Shown: piece after piece, positions 43,599 to 55,455 of the stretch
How the letters are laid out: each line of letters starts with the position of its first letter
Numbering within the stretch: position 1 is the first letter of the stretch
From: Poa pratensis
Taxonomy: Eukaryota; Streptophyta; Magnoliopsida; Poales; Poaceae
DNA length: 64,000 nt
Direction: 5' to 3'
Assembly (NCBI GenBank): GCA_947311845.1
Contig: CAMZMU010000063.1
Coordinates: forward strand, 54,162,064 to 54,226,063
Notes under the pieces: model-generated
The model's input: the letters and a program-made list of their open reading frames with translations, nothing else
Databases searched by the model: none
What the model was told of the DNA's origin: nothing
Made by a program: the position numbers and the translations under genes

Positions 43599-45776
43599 GT
43601 TGGCGCCCACCGTGGGGCAGATTGAGGCGTTGGAGGGAGTTTTCATCCGGACGGGCTCAGGCGAGCGTGTTCTTTCCGGGCTTGTCGCCAAGATCGGAGA
43701 GTTCACCTTCATCAGCGACAACGCGGGGTGTTTCGCCGGCAAGCCTTTCCCCGAGGACGGCTTCACCATGATGCTCGGCAGCTTCGTCACGTACGTTGCT
43801 GTCGAGGTTGTTCGCGGGTACCCGGAGCAGGTGCTCGTGGACGACGAAACTCCTCTCCTCGCGGCTTTAGGTCGGCGTATCACTCGCCCCGAGAGCTGCG
43901 TAGAGGTGATGATGACAGGCCCGGTTGACGCCGTTGGCAAAGTAGATGCCAGCCAGTCCAAGGCAGCCGAGGTTGCTAAGGTGAGATCTGCAAAGCCCAG
44001 GCTAGAGAAGGACTTGCCTGGCACCCCAGAGCTGCGGGGCCGAGGTGCGACCCTGGTAGAGATAGTGGATACACTGGCAGACCCAGTAAATCCAGGAGTG
44101 GACATAGTAGTGACTGTGGCCGACCTAGAGGCAAAGCGTGTCCTGTTGCAGAAGGAGGCTGTAGCAATGATAACAGCTAGAGATGAGTTCAATAGAGATC
44201 TGCGCGAGTACAATGCAGCGAATGGCTTCACCCCGGTAGCGGTTGATACACATAGGGGAGCCGAGGTGCGGCAGAGAGGCAAGGGGCTCAACGATGAGAT
44301 AAACAGGGAGGCTCGACCTACCACCTCGGCTAGGAGTGGGAGTCGCGTGTCAACTGGAAGGCCGGTGTATAGTTCCCCTGCTAAGAACCTCAGAGCTGCC
44401 GAGGCAGGCAGGGCCGAGCTATCCGGATTATCTGGAGATGCATGGCGTGCGCAGCAGAAGCGAGTCAATGAGTTAGTATATGTGGCTAACCAGCAGAATG
44501 AGGCTCTCCGCAGAGCATATGCCGGGGCTGGTGATTCAGAGATGGTTTATTCAGCTAGGCCAGTCAGTCAGGTGTCCAAGGGGCAAGCCTCGTCTCCACT
44601 CGTCGGAGGAGCCGATCGAGCCCGGAGTGTCACCTCGGGTCAGAACCAGCAGCTGCAGATGTATGATCCAGTCCTAGCAGCAAAGCAGAAGGTGGGCCAG
44701 GGCAATGCTAGCCGAGCTAAGGGAAACCCCGGCCCAGGCAATGCGAGCCGGCTAAGGGTAACTCCGGTCAGGGAAATCAGAACGGCGGTCAAGCAGCATC
44801 GGCTGGCCGAGGTAAACCACCTCCGCCCCCGAGGTATCAGCAACAACCTCGGCAGCAGGGGCAATATCAGCGAGAGCCGGAGTATGTTCAGCAACCTCAG
44901 AACGTCGGTCAAGGCGATGACCGATATGATGATGGAGACTCGGCCATGGCACGAGCTGGATACCACAGAGTGGATGGGGCGTTGGGACCTCGGATAGGAG
45001 GTCGGATGTTAGCTCCAGGCGATGTCCGTAACAAGCTGGATAGAATCTACTTGTCTGAGCAACTGGAGGAGGAAGGCCCTCCTGGTCCGGCGTGTTTTGG
45101 ACCTCGGATCATGAAGGAGCCACCACCACCAGTATCTCAGTTCCAGTTAGGTCGGAACACCAAGCCATACAATGGGAGCACCAAGCCACAAGATTGGCTG
45201 ACAGATTATGTATCCTCGGTGCACATTGCGGGGGGCAATCGCCGATGGGCGGTCCGGTATCTCCCGCACATGTTGGAAGGTCCAGCTCGGATCTGGCTGA
45301 ATAATTTGCCGGAGTATAGTATCAACTCCTGGATAGACTTGGAGCTGGCGTTTAACAGCAACTTTGCTAGTACATACAAGAGGCCAAACCGACCTCAGCT
45401 CCTGGCGGCATGTAAGCAAGATGATCATGAAACTGACCGAGAATTCTTAACTCGGTGGAGCAATGTTCGGAATTCCTGTGAAGGAGTGGTAGAGGCACAG
45501 GCCATTTCCTGGTTTGCAGATGGTTGTCGACATGGCAGCATGCTGTGGCAGAGGCTCCAGAGAGATATGCCGAGATCCCTAGCAGAAACAATCCGGGTTG
45601 CAGATTCTTATGCCCTGGGTGATCCGATGCAGCCAGCAGCAGAGGCAGGAGCACGTAACAGAAGGAGGGAGCCAATAAACAACCGGCTCGGACCAAGGTG
45701 TAATGACCGTCAGGAGTTCGGACAGAAGAGGAGGGAGCCGGACTATCCATACCCTCCAACCAAGTTGCAGCGGTGA
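43570..45776 (+). pseudogene. Tat gag, starting inside the LTR, one frameshift
   Basis: The ATG at 43570 lies 29 bp before the LTR end. The first nine residues are LTR-encoded and the primer site is translated as LAPTVG. The first frame runs to 44997, but Gly/Gln-rich text in another frame from about 44757 is clearly the original, so the shift lies near 44690-44757. The Gag domain proper is in 44946-45776: PYNGSTKPQDWLTDYVSSVH, LEGPARIWLNNLPEYSINSW and FNSNFASTYKRP. It ends at 45776 by a second shift near 45740; the frame continues in the next entry. The protein would form the particle. Confidence 0.8.
43600..43617 (+). other. Primer binding site of Tat element
   Basis: TGGCGCCCACCGTGGGGC begins two bases after the LTR. 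It is a form commonly seen in grass gypsy elements; I do not name the tRNA. It is inside the gag reading frame. Confidence 0.75.
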
Positions 45777-47272
45777 ACCCGGATCAGCCCGGAGCTGGAG
45801 GTGTCCAGAGGCCAAAAATCAATGGTCCGGCATTTAGTCCGAACCCGGAGCCACCCATGACCTATGAATTAATGATAGATGGTCCGTGCTGTTACCATAC
45901 GACTGACCCGCGCAAGCCAGCCAACCATTCAACCCGGCAGTGCAGCTGGAACCGCAGAATCAGAGAAGAGGGGGCAAGGGCCGGAGGAATCAGAACAGGA
46001 CCACCACCTCAGAGATTTCAGCCGAGGTCCCACCCTAATCTGTCCGGAGCAAATGTTACCCCGATAACCACTGCACCTCTTCCGAGGCCTGCAGCAGCAA
46101 GACCCGTGAATGTTGTGAATGTCCGAGGTAATAACAACAACAATGGTGCCGGACCAAGTCAGCAGTATGAATACCCCGGAAATGACTATAGAGAGGTTCA
46201 TGCGAGCTATGTGGTCTTTGTGACCGAGCCCACTGACAAGAAGAGCGTGCAGAGGCGTGCCATGGAGGTGAATGCAGTAATGCCGGTGGTGCCGACCTAT
46301 ATGAACTGGTCTGAGCAGGAGATCACTTGGAGCAGAAAGGACACACCTCGGATCATGCCGAGCCCTGGAAAGTATGCCCTGGTGGTAGATCCAACGTTGT
46401 GTGGGCCTACCAACAATGTGAGGTTCACCCGAGTTCTGGTGGACAATGGCAGTGCCATCAACATCATGTACCGAGACACAATGGTGAAATTGGGCATCTC
46501 GCCTAATCAGTTGATGCCAAGCAGTTGTACTTTTCATGGGATTGTGCCCGGCGTTTCCTGTGCACCCATGGGCAAGATATGGGTGGATGTAGCATTTGGA
46601 ACCAAGGAAAATTGCCGAGTTGAGAGTATCGAGTTCGAGGTGGTGGACTTGGAGAGTGCATACCATGCACTGCTTGGAAGGCCGGCTTTGGCCAAGTTCA
46701 TGATTTCCACCCATGTTGCATACCTGAAGATGAAAATGCCAGGGCCTAATGGATCATATCCATCTCGGGTGACTACAAGCGAGCCATTCAGTGTGCCTCG
46801 GGGGTCTAACCTAGCCGAGTCTTTGGTGATCGCAGCGAGAAGAAGAAGCTGCATCAAGTGGTGGCAATGGCGCAGTCAACACAGCTCGGCCTGTCCGGAC
46901 TGATGAGCCCGGACTCAACTGCGGCGTTCGAGGTACCCAAGGAGACCAAGAAGATCCCCATTGACCCGGAGCACCCAGAGCATGTGGCCATCATTGGGAC
47001 CGGGCTAGGCGAGAAATAGGAAGGCGAGCTCTGTCACTTCCTCCGTGAGAATCGGGATATCTTTGCATGGTCGGCTAAGGACCTGCCAGGTGTTCCGAGG
47101 GAGTTGGCAGAGCACTCTTTATTTGTTAGGCCAGAGGTGAAACCGGTGAGGCAACCGACCCGTCGTCTCTCAGACGACCGGAGACAAGTGGTGCTGGACG
47201 AGCTGGCTAAGTTGCTTGCAGCCGGGTTCATAATGGAGGTACTGCATCCGGACTGGATATCCAATCCGGTCT
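45773..47272 (+). pseudogene. Tat Cys/His segment, protease and start of reverse transcriptase
   Basis: The frame opens with PDQPGAGG and carries a CX2H...HX4C-type segment (GPCCYHTTDPRKPANHSTRQ, then C). The protease follows with VLVDNGSAINIMY and LGRPALAKFM. A frameshift near 46840 leads to QLGLSGLMSPDSTAAFEVPK, a TAG lies at about 47017, and the frame goes on with LCHFLRENRDIFAWSAKDLP and LLAAGFIMEVLHPDWISNPV to a further shift near 47272. These link Gag to the polymerase. Confidence 0.8.
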
Positions 47273-47273
47273 G

Positions 47274-49454
47274 GTGGAAAAGAAGAAAGACGAGCCAGCC
47301 GTGGTCAAGGTGTGGCGCATGTGCATTGACTTCACTAACCTCAACAAGGCGTGCCCAAAAGATCCGTTTCCATTACCTCGGATTGATCAAGTGATCGATT
47401 CCACTGCTGGTTGTGAACTGTTATCTTTTATCGATGCGTACTCTGGTTTTCACCAGATACCACTGAACCCAAAGGATCAAATAAAGACTGCTTTTATTAC
47501 CCCGTATGGGGCGTATTGCTATCGTGTCATGTGTTTTGGTCTGAGAAATGCCGGGGCAACTTATCAGAGGTGTATGCAGAAATGCCTGCACTCTCAGATG
47601 GGCAAAAATGTGCAAGTGTATGTCGACGATATTGTCATCAAAACTAAGGAGAAACATACTCTCCTCGAGGATCTCGAGGAGACATTTGTGAATTTGAGAA
47701 AGTATCGGTTGAAGCTTAACCCGGACAAGTGCACCTTTGGTGTCCCGGCTGGAAAGTTGCTCGGATTCCTGGTGTCTAGCCGAGGTATCGAGGTTAACCC
47801 GGCCAAAATCCGAGCTATTGAGAGCATGAAGTTACCGAAGTGTTTGAAAGATGTGCAGAAGTTCACAGGGTGCCTAGCCTCGTTGAGCCGATTTGTAGCT
47901 CGGCTAGGAGAAAAAGCATTGCCTTTGTACCAGCTCATGAAGAAAAGTACCGGGTTTACATGGACCCCGCAGGCCGACGTGGCGTTTGGTGAGCTGAAAA
48001 AGATGTTGTCCACTGCCCCGGTGTTAGCGTCACCATTGCACAATGAGCCGATGTTACTTTACATTGCGGCCACAAACCGAGTTGTAAGTGTGGCAGTGGT
48101 GGTGGAGCGCGAAGAAGGTGGCAGGTCGGTGCAGAGACCGGTGTATTACTTGAGCGAGGTGATCTCTACCTCGAAGCAGAACTATCCTCACTACCAGAAG
48201 ATGACGTATGGTGTTTACCTGGCGGTCAAGAAGTTGAAGCATTATTTCCAGGAGCATCCCATGACGGTGGTGTGCGAAGCTCCAATCTCGGAGATCATCG
48301 GGTGCAAAGATGCAACTGGCCGAGTTGCCAAATGGGCGATTGAGGTGTCTCCATATGCACCACATTATGAGAGAAGAGACGCAATTAAATCCCAGGCGTT
48401 GCCGGACTTCTTTTGTGATTGGGCCGAGATGCAGTATGAGCCACCCAGGCCGGACTATAATTATTGGAAAATGCATTTTGATGGGTCCAAAACAAAGATC
48501 GGGCTGGGGGCTGGAATAGTCCTCACCTCGCCAAAGCAAGATCAGCTGAAGTACGTGCTGCAGATTCATTTCTCAGCATCAAACAATGTGGCGGAGTATG
48601 AGGCCTTAATCCATGGCCTCAAGGTGGCAAAGGAGATCGGTATCCGGCGTGTAGAGTGCTTCGGCGATTCCGACCTGGTGGTGCAACAATCTTCTGGAAC
48701 TTGGGATGCTCTGGATGCCAACATGGCGTTATATCGGTTCCATGTGCAAAAGATATCCGGGTTCTTTGAAGGGTGTGAGTACAGGCATATACCTCGGGCA
48801 GAAAATGATGCTGCCGACGTGTTGTCAAAGCTCGGTTCATCAAAAGAGGCAGTACCACCAGGGGTAGCCCTGAATCACTTGAGAACTCCTTCAATCAAAC
48901 CTTCTCCTGAATCCGAATCTATTTTCATCCCGGCGGAGCAAGAGCCCGGACCTGTTCCAATGGAGGTAGACGTCGGATGCGTTTGGTCGGACCCGGGGAC
49001 TGCGTGGCAGAGCTCGGGGACTGCACACCAAACCTCGGGGACTGCTCATCCAGACTCGGGGACTGGTCGCAGGATGGTGGAGGAAATAATGGAGGAGATT
49101 ATGGTGGCCGAGCCAATGGAGGTGGATGAGGAACTTTTTCCTTTGCACCCGGTGCCGGAGTGGGCGGAGCAAATTATGAAGTTCATAACGGAGGGAAGCA
49201 CGCCAAGTGACACAACCGAGGCTAGGAGGATTCAAAGGAGGGCCAAGGCGTACACCATCATCAACAAGGAGCTCTATAAAAGAAGCGTAACCGAGGTGTT
49301 GCAACGGTGTGTTGAGCCAGCTGAAGGCAAGGAGATGCTTTTGGAGATCCACCAAGGAGATGTGGTCATCATTGCAGCACAAGAGCTCTGGTGGCCAAGG
49401 TGTTTAGGCATGGGTTCTATTGGCCCACTGCTCTTGCTGATGCAGAGGCCATAG
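47274..49454 (+). CDS. Tat reverse transcriptase, RNase H and second RNase H
   Basis: The longest open part of pol, about 726 residues. Reverse transcriptase motifs: MCIDFTNLNKACPKDPFPLP, SFIDAYSGFHQIPL, FGLRNAGATYQR, active site VYVDDIVIK and LGFLVSSRGIEVNPAKI. The gypsy RNase H follows (PVYYLSEVISTSKQNYPHYQ). A second, archaeal-type RNase H has D in MHFDGSKTK, E in NVAEYEALIHGL, D in FGDSDLVVQQ and D in AENDAADVLSKL. Dual RNase H is a mark of the Tat group. A 21-bp tandem repeat (48992-49064) encodes four SGTA-type heptads in the linker to integrase. Its last part, from about 49360, is frameshifted out of the integrase zinc domain. The upstream start is lost by a shift at about 47272. Confidence 0.9.
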   Translation: MEKKKDEPAVVKVWRMCIDFTNLNKACPKDPFPLPRIDQVIDSTAGCELLSFIDAYSGFHQIPLNPKDQIKTAFITPYGAYCYRVMCFGLRNAGATYQRCMQKCLHSQMGKNVQVYVDDIVIKTKEKHTLLEDLEETFVNLRKYRLKLNPDKCTFGVPAGKLLGFLVSSRGIEVNPAKIRAIESMKLPKCLKDVQKFTGCLASLSRFVARLGEKALPLYQLMKKSTGFTWTPQADVAFGELKKMLSTAPVLASPLHNEPMLLYIAATNRVVSVAVVVEREEGGRSVQRPVYYLSEVISTSKQNYPHYQKMTYGVYLAVKKLKHYFQEHPMTVVCEAPISEIIGCKDATGRVAKWAIEVSPYAPHYERRDAIKSQALPDFFCDWAEMQYEPPRPDYNYWKMHFDGSKTKIGLGAGIVLTSPKQDQLKYVLQIHFSASNNVAEYEALIHGLKVAKEIGIRRVECFGDSDLVVQQSSGTWDALDANMALYRFHVQKISGFFEGCEYRHIPRAENDAADVLSKLGSSKEAVPPGVALNHLRTPSIKPSPESESIFIPAEQEPGPVPMEVDVGCVWSDPGTAWQSSGTAHQTSGTAHPDSGTGRRMVEEIMEEIMVAEPMEVDEELFPLHPVPEWAEQIMKFITEGSTPSDTTEARRIQRRAKAYTIINKELYKRSVTEVLQRCVEPAEGKEMLLEIHQGDVVIIAAQELWWPRCLGMGSIGPLLLLMQRP
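48992..49064 (+). repeat. In-frame 21-bp minisatellite with CTCGGGGACT
   Basis: The decamer CTCGGGGACT (first copy CCCGGGGACT) starts at 48992, 49013, 49034 and 49055, exactly 21 bp apart. The encoded heptads read like SSGTAHQ and TSGTAHP. Confidence 0.85.
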
Positions 49455-50425
49455 TCCGGAGATGTGAAGGATGCCAAAGGTTTGCCAAGCAAACGCATAT
49501 GCCAGCCTCGGCGCTCAAAACAATTCCTATCACTTGGCCGTTTGCGGTATGGTGTTTGGATATGGTGGGAGAGTTCAAACCAGCCCGAGGTAACATGACA
49601 CACATATTGGTGATGGTGGACAAGTTCACCAAGTGGATCGAGGTGAAACCAATCCGGAAGTTGGATGGTCATTCAGCAGTGACTTTCTTGAAGGAGATTA
49701 TTCTGCGATATGGCTACCCCCATAGCATTATCTCGGACAACGGCACTAACTTTGCTGTTGGAGAGTTCGCTCGGTTTTGCATGAACAAGGGAATCCGGCT
49801 GGACATAGCCTCGGTGGCACACCCGGAGTCTAATGGACAAGTGGAAAGATCAAATGCTCTAGTGTTGGCCGGCATCAAGGCTCGGCTCATTGAACCACTG
49901 CTGAAAACGCCGGGGTGTTGGATAGATGAGATACCAGCAGTACTGTGGGGTCTAAGGACCACGCCAAATCGATCAACTGGCTATACGCCATTTTTTATGG
50001 TCTATGGGGCAGAAGCTATGCTACCCACTGACATCGAATATGATGCGCCCAGAGTGGCAATGTACACTGAAGCCGAGGCAAAAGAGGCTCGGGAGGATGC
50101 AGTAGATCTGCTTGAGGAAGCGAGAGAATTGGCCTCATCTCGGTCAGCAATTTACCAGCAAGGTCTCCGACGTTATCATAGCCGGAGTATCAACCCTCGT
50201 GTGTTTCACGAGGGAGATTTGGTGCTAAGGCTGGTGCAGCGCAAGAAAGGTCGGCACAAGTTGTCACCTCCGTGGGAGGGACCGTTCGTTGTGAGCCGAG
50301 CTCTGCTCAATGATTCCTACTATCTTATAGATGCGCAGGAACCAAGGGAAGATGGGCTGGACAACCCCGGGTCAGAGGTCAGGCGACCATGGAACGTAGC
50401 TCTACTCCGACCTTTCTACTCATGA
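49391..50425 (+). CDS. Tat integrase (frameshifted N-terminus)
   Basis: An open frame of 344 residues begins within the zinc-binding domain (FRHGFYWPTALADAEAIVRR, CEGCQRFAKQT). The first His pair of that domain is in the preceding frame, near 49350-49370, so one base was lost there. Catalytic acids are Asp in AVWCLDMVGEF, Asp in IISDNGTNF and Glu in ESNGQVERSN. Then come GYTPFFMVYGAEAMLP and the C-terminal DNA-binding part with LSPPWEGPFVVSRAL and a natural stop at 50423-50425. Integrase would insert the DNA copy into the chromosome. Confidence 0.88.
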   Translation: MAKVFRHGFYWPTALADAEAIVRRCEGCQRFAKQTHMPASALKTIPITWPFAVWCLDMVGEFKPARGNMTHILVMVDKFTKWIEVKPIRKLDGHSAVTFLKEIILRYGYPHSIISDNGTNFAVGEFARFCMNKGIRLDIASVAHPESNGQVERSNALVLAGIKARLIEPLLKTPGCWIDEIPAVLWGLRTTPNRSTGYTPFFMVYGAEAMLPTDIEYDAPRVAMYTEAEAKEAREDAVDLLEEARELASSRSAIYQQGLRRYHSRSINPRVFHEGDLVLRLVQRKKGRHKLSPPWEGPFVVSRALLNDSYYLIDAQEPREDGLDNPGSEVRRPWNVALLRPFYS

Positions 50426-51049
50426 AAGGCGCAATGTATGTACCTCGGTTAATCCTTAATAAAAATGTCGGCACTCCGAGGTTAAAGCTCGGGGACTGCC
50501 TCGCTCTTGTGCTTATGTTTTATCTCTGTTTGTCAGTTTCGTTCATATGCCGAACTATTTTGAACCTCGTCTCAAACTTCAAGTAATGTGTGCTATGAAA
50601 CTAATCTTGTGACTCGACTGGCATCTGCCTAAAAGGTAGTCAAGAGCAAAGAGGAAAAAACGTGGGAGACATGAAAATGAACTCGGGGACTCGGTCCAAA
50701 ATATAGTTCGGCATGTGTCGTTTACTAACCCCTGTCTTTACCTTTCGTTTATGTCGGATGACTTTGAAACATACCTCGGAATTTACCAAGTACTGTATGC
50801 TATGAACAACAATCTTGTGACTCGACTGTCGAACGCCAGAATGGCAGACAAGAGCAAAGAATGCCAAATATAGTAAACACGAAAGTAAACTCGAGCAATC
50901 ATTCAAAAGGATTCGACGTAAAGCTTAGAAAAGCATGGTTCGAATAAGCATGATAGTAACAGAGGTAGCAAAAGGAACTACTTAAGTTTGATTACATCTG
51001 CGTCCCGGCATACCGGGGATTTAATGAAGTTTTTTGGCCAAGCATAAGT

Positions 51050-54000
51050 TCAGGTCGAGGCATCAGGAATTACGTCGGCAGCAGCCGATGCAGCAGGGAT
51101 TTCGTCCGGAGCCGAGGTAGCCTGGGAGGTGCTGGCAACGTCGGCAGTAACCTCGGCACCAGGTTGTGGAGAAGCCTCGGTTTCTGCTTCGCGGGTGTCA
51201 CCATCGTCACCTTGCTCGGCTTCGACGTCGGATTCTGTTTCGTATTCCTCCTCTTCTGGCTCGTCATCTTCGGCGTCGGAGTAGGTGTCTCCCTCGCTCA
51301 AGTTCTTGGTGTTGGCATATCCAGCGAAGAAGGCAGCCATCTTTTCGCGCGCTGATGAGAATTGGGTCCGTGGACCAGGGCGAGCCTCGGCGAAGAGTGT
51401 CCATCTTTTCGAGGTCGATCTTCTCGCACCAAGTCATGATGAATTTGAGAGCGGCATCAGCTCCAGCGCGAGCTGAAGATGAGCGCCACTCTCGAGTCTT
51501 TGTTCGGCTTCACGAAGCTTGGCGGCGAGCTCAGGCGTAGTATTGGGAGCATCGGCAAGAGGCCACAAGGCTCGGAAAGCAGACACACCTGCGTCGAGGA
51601 GTTCGGACCCAATGGTTTTCAAGGGATGGATCCGAGCTTTGATGGCCACGATGTGGTCCTCAATGGTCCAGACGGGGTTCGTCTCGTTACGCCTCTTCCT
51701 GTGCTGAGCAGTGATATTGCGGGCCGAGATTTGGGTGTAGGTGAAGTGCTCTGCAGAAGGATAGCCTGTTAATAATGAAAGAAACAGTTCGGCAAAGAGC
51801 CAGTACTGTTGAGGACAAAGCAAGGATAAGGGGGGCAAGAAGCTTACCGTCCATTTCTTGGTTGATGCGTTCCAGCGTCGGGAGGAGCTGGTTAACCGAA
51901 GCTTGAAGGGCTTCATAAGCCTCGGTGGCCGAGGTGGCGCGGGCCTCGGCTAACTGGAGCGCATTCTCATGTTCCTTGGCGGCATCCTCCCGAAGTTTCT
52001 TCTCTGTTTCAACAACACTGGCCTTTTCCGCCTGCAGCTGCTCTTTTTCGACGTCCGCAGCTCAGTGATGCGCTTCAGTTCCTTTACCAGACGAGCTACT
52101 TCGGCTTTCTCTTGTTGGAGCTTCTCGTCCAAAGAGTTCTTTTCTGCAAGGACGGCCTTGTGCTCGTCGTGGAGTTTCTTGTGGTCAAACAAGAGGGTAT
52201 GAAAGATGTCCGTGCGGACGTTCATAGTATTCTGCAAGGAAGAAAAACATAGCTCGGTTAGAAAGGCTATACCTCGACAAGAGTCTCGGGGACTCGGAGT
52301 CAAATCATTGGGAAAATGTTGCCGGGGTATGCCTCGACAGGAGTCTCGGGGACTCGTACCCGAGGTGCATGCTAGAGTAAGGTAAAATGGTTTGGATACG
52401 TCGGATGAAAATTGAAAGTTGAGATTCAAGCCAAACAATTTTAACTCCGGCGGAGCGTCAATAGTTTACCTCGAATCTCGGGGACTGGGAATGGTGGATA
52501 TTAGATGAGATACTGCATGAAAGTAAAGAGAATAGGACTTACGTCGATGTTTTGAGCAGCACGCAGGGCAGCGTTTGTATCGTACGCTTCGGCCGCAGGC
52601 GCTGTTTCCCGCAGGATGCTCAGCCACCGGAGCAGCTAGGGAGGCCGAGGAGACCTCGTCTGCAGAATTCCAGTCTGCATTGTAGTGTTCCAAGGAGCCG
52701 AGGCTCTGGTCACTGTCAGTGCGCAGAGGAGGAATCCCCACGGTCCGCCCTGCTCGATGCCCCTAACCGAGGCCTCCAAGGCCAAAGCAGCCTCGGAGCT
52801 TGAAGCAGGCCGGTTATCCAATATAAGAGATGCCCTCCGAGCATATTCTTCGGCCGGAGGGCAGTCTCATCAACGGGTGCGGCGAATGGAGGAATTCGGC
52901 GTGTCACCGGGGGAGGAGACCTCGGTTGCATCCTTGAAGGAGAAGAGATAGTCAGGGTGCCAGACCCAGATGTTGGTTTGGGGGTGACCTTGGACTTCAC
53001 CGTATCTTTCTCTTTCTCCTTGCCCTTCTCCAACGGCAAGGTAGTTGGCGACTGGTTTTTGGGGCTGTTGCTTGGGCTGCTGCTTGGGCTGTTCTGCTGT
53101 TGCTTCTGCTGATGCTTTTGTTGTTGCTGCTGTTGGTTGCGGGCAGTCTGGCTGCGGGGGGAGAGTCGAGGCTCCGGCAAGGCGGTAGCCGGAGTTCTGG
53201 CGCGATTGGTCCCCGCATCCGTTTGAGGACGCGGAGAAGTCTGACCTCGGGTAGGGGCAGATTTCTCCAAGGCCGGGCCAGACCTCGGTGGAGGAGATCC
53301 GGGGCGAGAGTTCGTCGGGGTGGGCGTGGCTTCAGAGGCACCAACGGGTGCAGTCATGGAGGATACCTCCTGATCCACGTCTATGGGGTCACTGCAACGA
53401 AGGGAAGATGGTTAAGTGTTAATACCGAGGTAATATGTTTAAGCAACAAACATGGTTGGCTATAGAGGCAAAGCATTACCCATCCGAGGTAGGAAACCTC
53501 TTGCCCCCTCGGGCATGAGGAGGATTTCCGGACTTCTTCAGCCGACGTCTCTTGACCGGAGCCTCAGTGGGTCCGGAGGCTCCAGTGGCGGATGGTTCGG
53601 CGGCCGAAGTTGCGGCACCAGCGCGTTTCCGGCTGGTTGCTGGAGTAAAGTTCGGAAGGTGAGGAAGGCAGGAGATAGGTACCGCGTTTATTGGTTCCAT
53701 GACGAGAAATCCCTCCTCGTCATCCGAAATCTCTTGAACTGAAGCTTGTGCTTGAGGCTTACCCGCGGTGGTGACGCGGGCCGAGGCAATGGGCATGTAA
53801 TCCTCGTTGTCAGGATCCACGTTGGATGGTGGGTCCTCGACAGGGAGATCCTTGCCGAAGTGGTCCGCAGGATGGACTCCATCCTCGGCGGTCTGGCGGG
53901 AGAACAGCTATATGGCAGACATATGAAAAGGAGTTAGGAAGAAAATGGTCAAGATGAACGTCGGTAGCAAGACCTCGGTGGTAAAGGAGTACCGAAGAAA

Positions 54001-55392
54001 ACGTCGGAATAGCGTACCTGTTTCGCGGGCTTGGTCCGGTAGTGGGGTTCCCTTCCCCATGTCCAAGCGTCAGGGATCTTGGACTTGGTGATAGCTCGGA
54101 CTCGCCGAGCTACCGCGGCGTTGTCCAGTGCAACGTGCGTATGGCGGGTGGATCATAAAGACCGCTCATGTGGCAGATCTTGTGAGACCTCGCCTGGAGA
54201 GGGGAGACCCTGCGCTTCACGAATGTGCAGGCCAGTCATCAGCCGTCAGGACTTTCCCGTCGTTCCAGGGTCCTCTGGGTCCTGCCATTTCGCAATGTAC
54301 TCATGGATGGACTTGAGTTCGCCGCTGTGAGGGGGAGTGTAATCCCAGTTGAGCTGTTCTGTAGGAGGGCTGAGGTTAAACGCCGGCAGGTTGAGGAGGT
54401 CCTCTTCGCCGGAGTTCTTCACGTAAAACCACGTCCGGAGCCACTTGCGAACGGTGTCCGGAGTAGTGATACGTGGGAAGATGGAGTTTCGGCGAGGAGC
54501 TACGGTGGCAGCTCCGCAGGCGGTTAATTGCTTGGGCAGATCCTTGTTTTTGGATCCGGGATCACTTGCCGCTTGAGTTGGAAGTAGCGAGAAAAGAGGT
54601 CTACCGTGGCTTTGAGGCCGAGGTATCCCTCAGAGAAGGAAACGATGCAGGAGAGAGTGGTGATGGCGTTGGCGGGGAGGTGATGAACCTGGAGTCCGAA
54701 CTTGTCGAGGAAGCTCCGGAAGAAATCACTAACGGGCAGTCCGAAGCCGCGCTGGAAGTGCGCGACGAAGACCACCCGTTCCCCTTCCTTGACTTGAGGC
54801 TCGAGTTCGCCCTCTGGCAGGCGACACTCTACCCCGGCGGGAATCCGCCGAGTCGCCCTGAGCCACTGGATTTCGTCCGGAGTTACATCCGAACCTTCCC
54901 AGCCGGCTCGTTCTCCGACCTCCAGTTCGAGGTCTGGAACCTCGGTTTGTTCCGAAGTCTCAGGAGGAGACATCTCGGCAGAATCAATCTGCAGAAGAAT
55001 GCACAGAAGTTTAGCAAAGAAAAAGTAAATCTGGAATCTAAGGCTATATCTGGCTAACTCAGGAGGAGTTGGACGGCTATCTAATGTACCTAGAGGCACA
55101 TATATGCTAGGCGAACGTCAGTCCGAGGTATGAAACTCGTTTCTACCCAAAAAAGTATGCGAGTAAGATCTACCGGAGGAGGTAAATAGAATTTTATTCA
55201 AGAACATATGAAGAACCAAAGCGCGAAGAGGAAGAAACCTAGGGCAATGCCTAGGGTATCAAGAAAGGGAGTGCATACCGTGAAAACGAGGTGCTGAAGG
55301 GCGGCGCCGGTGACGCGGTCGCAGCGGCGACGAAGGAACTGCTCGTCGGCGACGGCGGGAACACGTTTCTTCTCGACTGGAAGCAGCAGCAC
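51050..55392 (-). pseudogene. Antisense multi-exon gene with gypsy-type-transposon domain
   Basis: Read on minus, exon 1 (55392-55279) encodes MLLLPVEKKRVPAVADEQFL and ends ACG|GTATGC. Exon 2 (54988-54018) is in phase and holds the domain Pfam calls putative gypsy type transposon (PF04195): FGLPVSDFFRSFLDKFGLQV, HHLPANAITTLSCIVSFSEG, GLKATVDLFSRYFQL. A frameshift near 54550 is followed by VRKWLRTWFYVKNSGEEDLL. Exon 3 (53907-53480) has a basic KRRRLKK run, and exon 4 starts at 53391 with Pro/Ser- and Gln-rich text. Later exons encode a coiled coil (KKLHDEHKAVLAEKNSLDEK, near 52180) and an acidic tail ending at 51050. Frameshifts make it non-coding here. Such extra antisense genes are known from Tat elements; the function is unknown. 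Confidence 0.72.
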
Positions 55393-55455
55393 TGGTTGCG
55401 ATGGAGGCGAGACGGCGACTGAAGGAGGAAGAAGATGGCGAAGTTGCCCGTGGGG

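Noticed and set aside
52716..53378. Independent host gene encoding a Gln-rich protein
   Set aside because: It is one exon of the antisense gene in the Tat element, bounded by matching splice signals.
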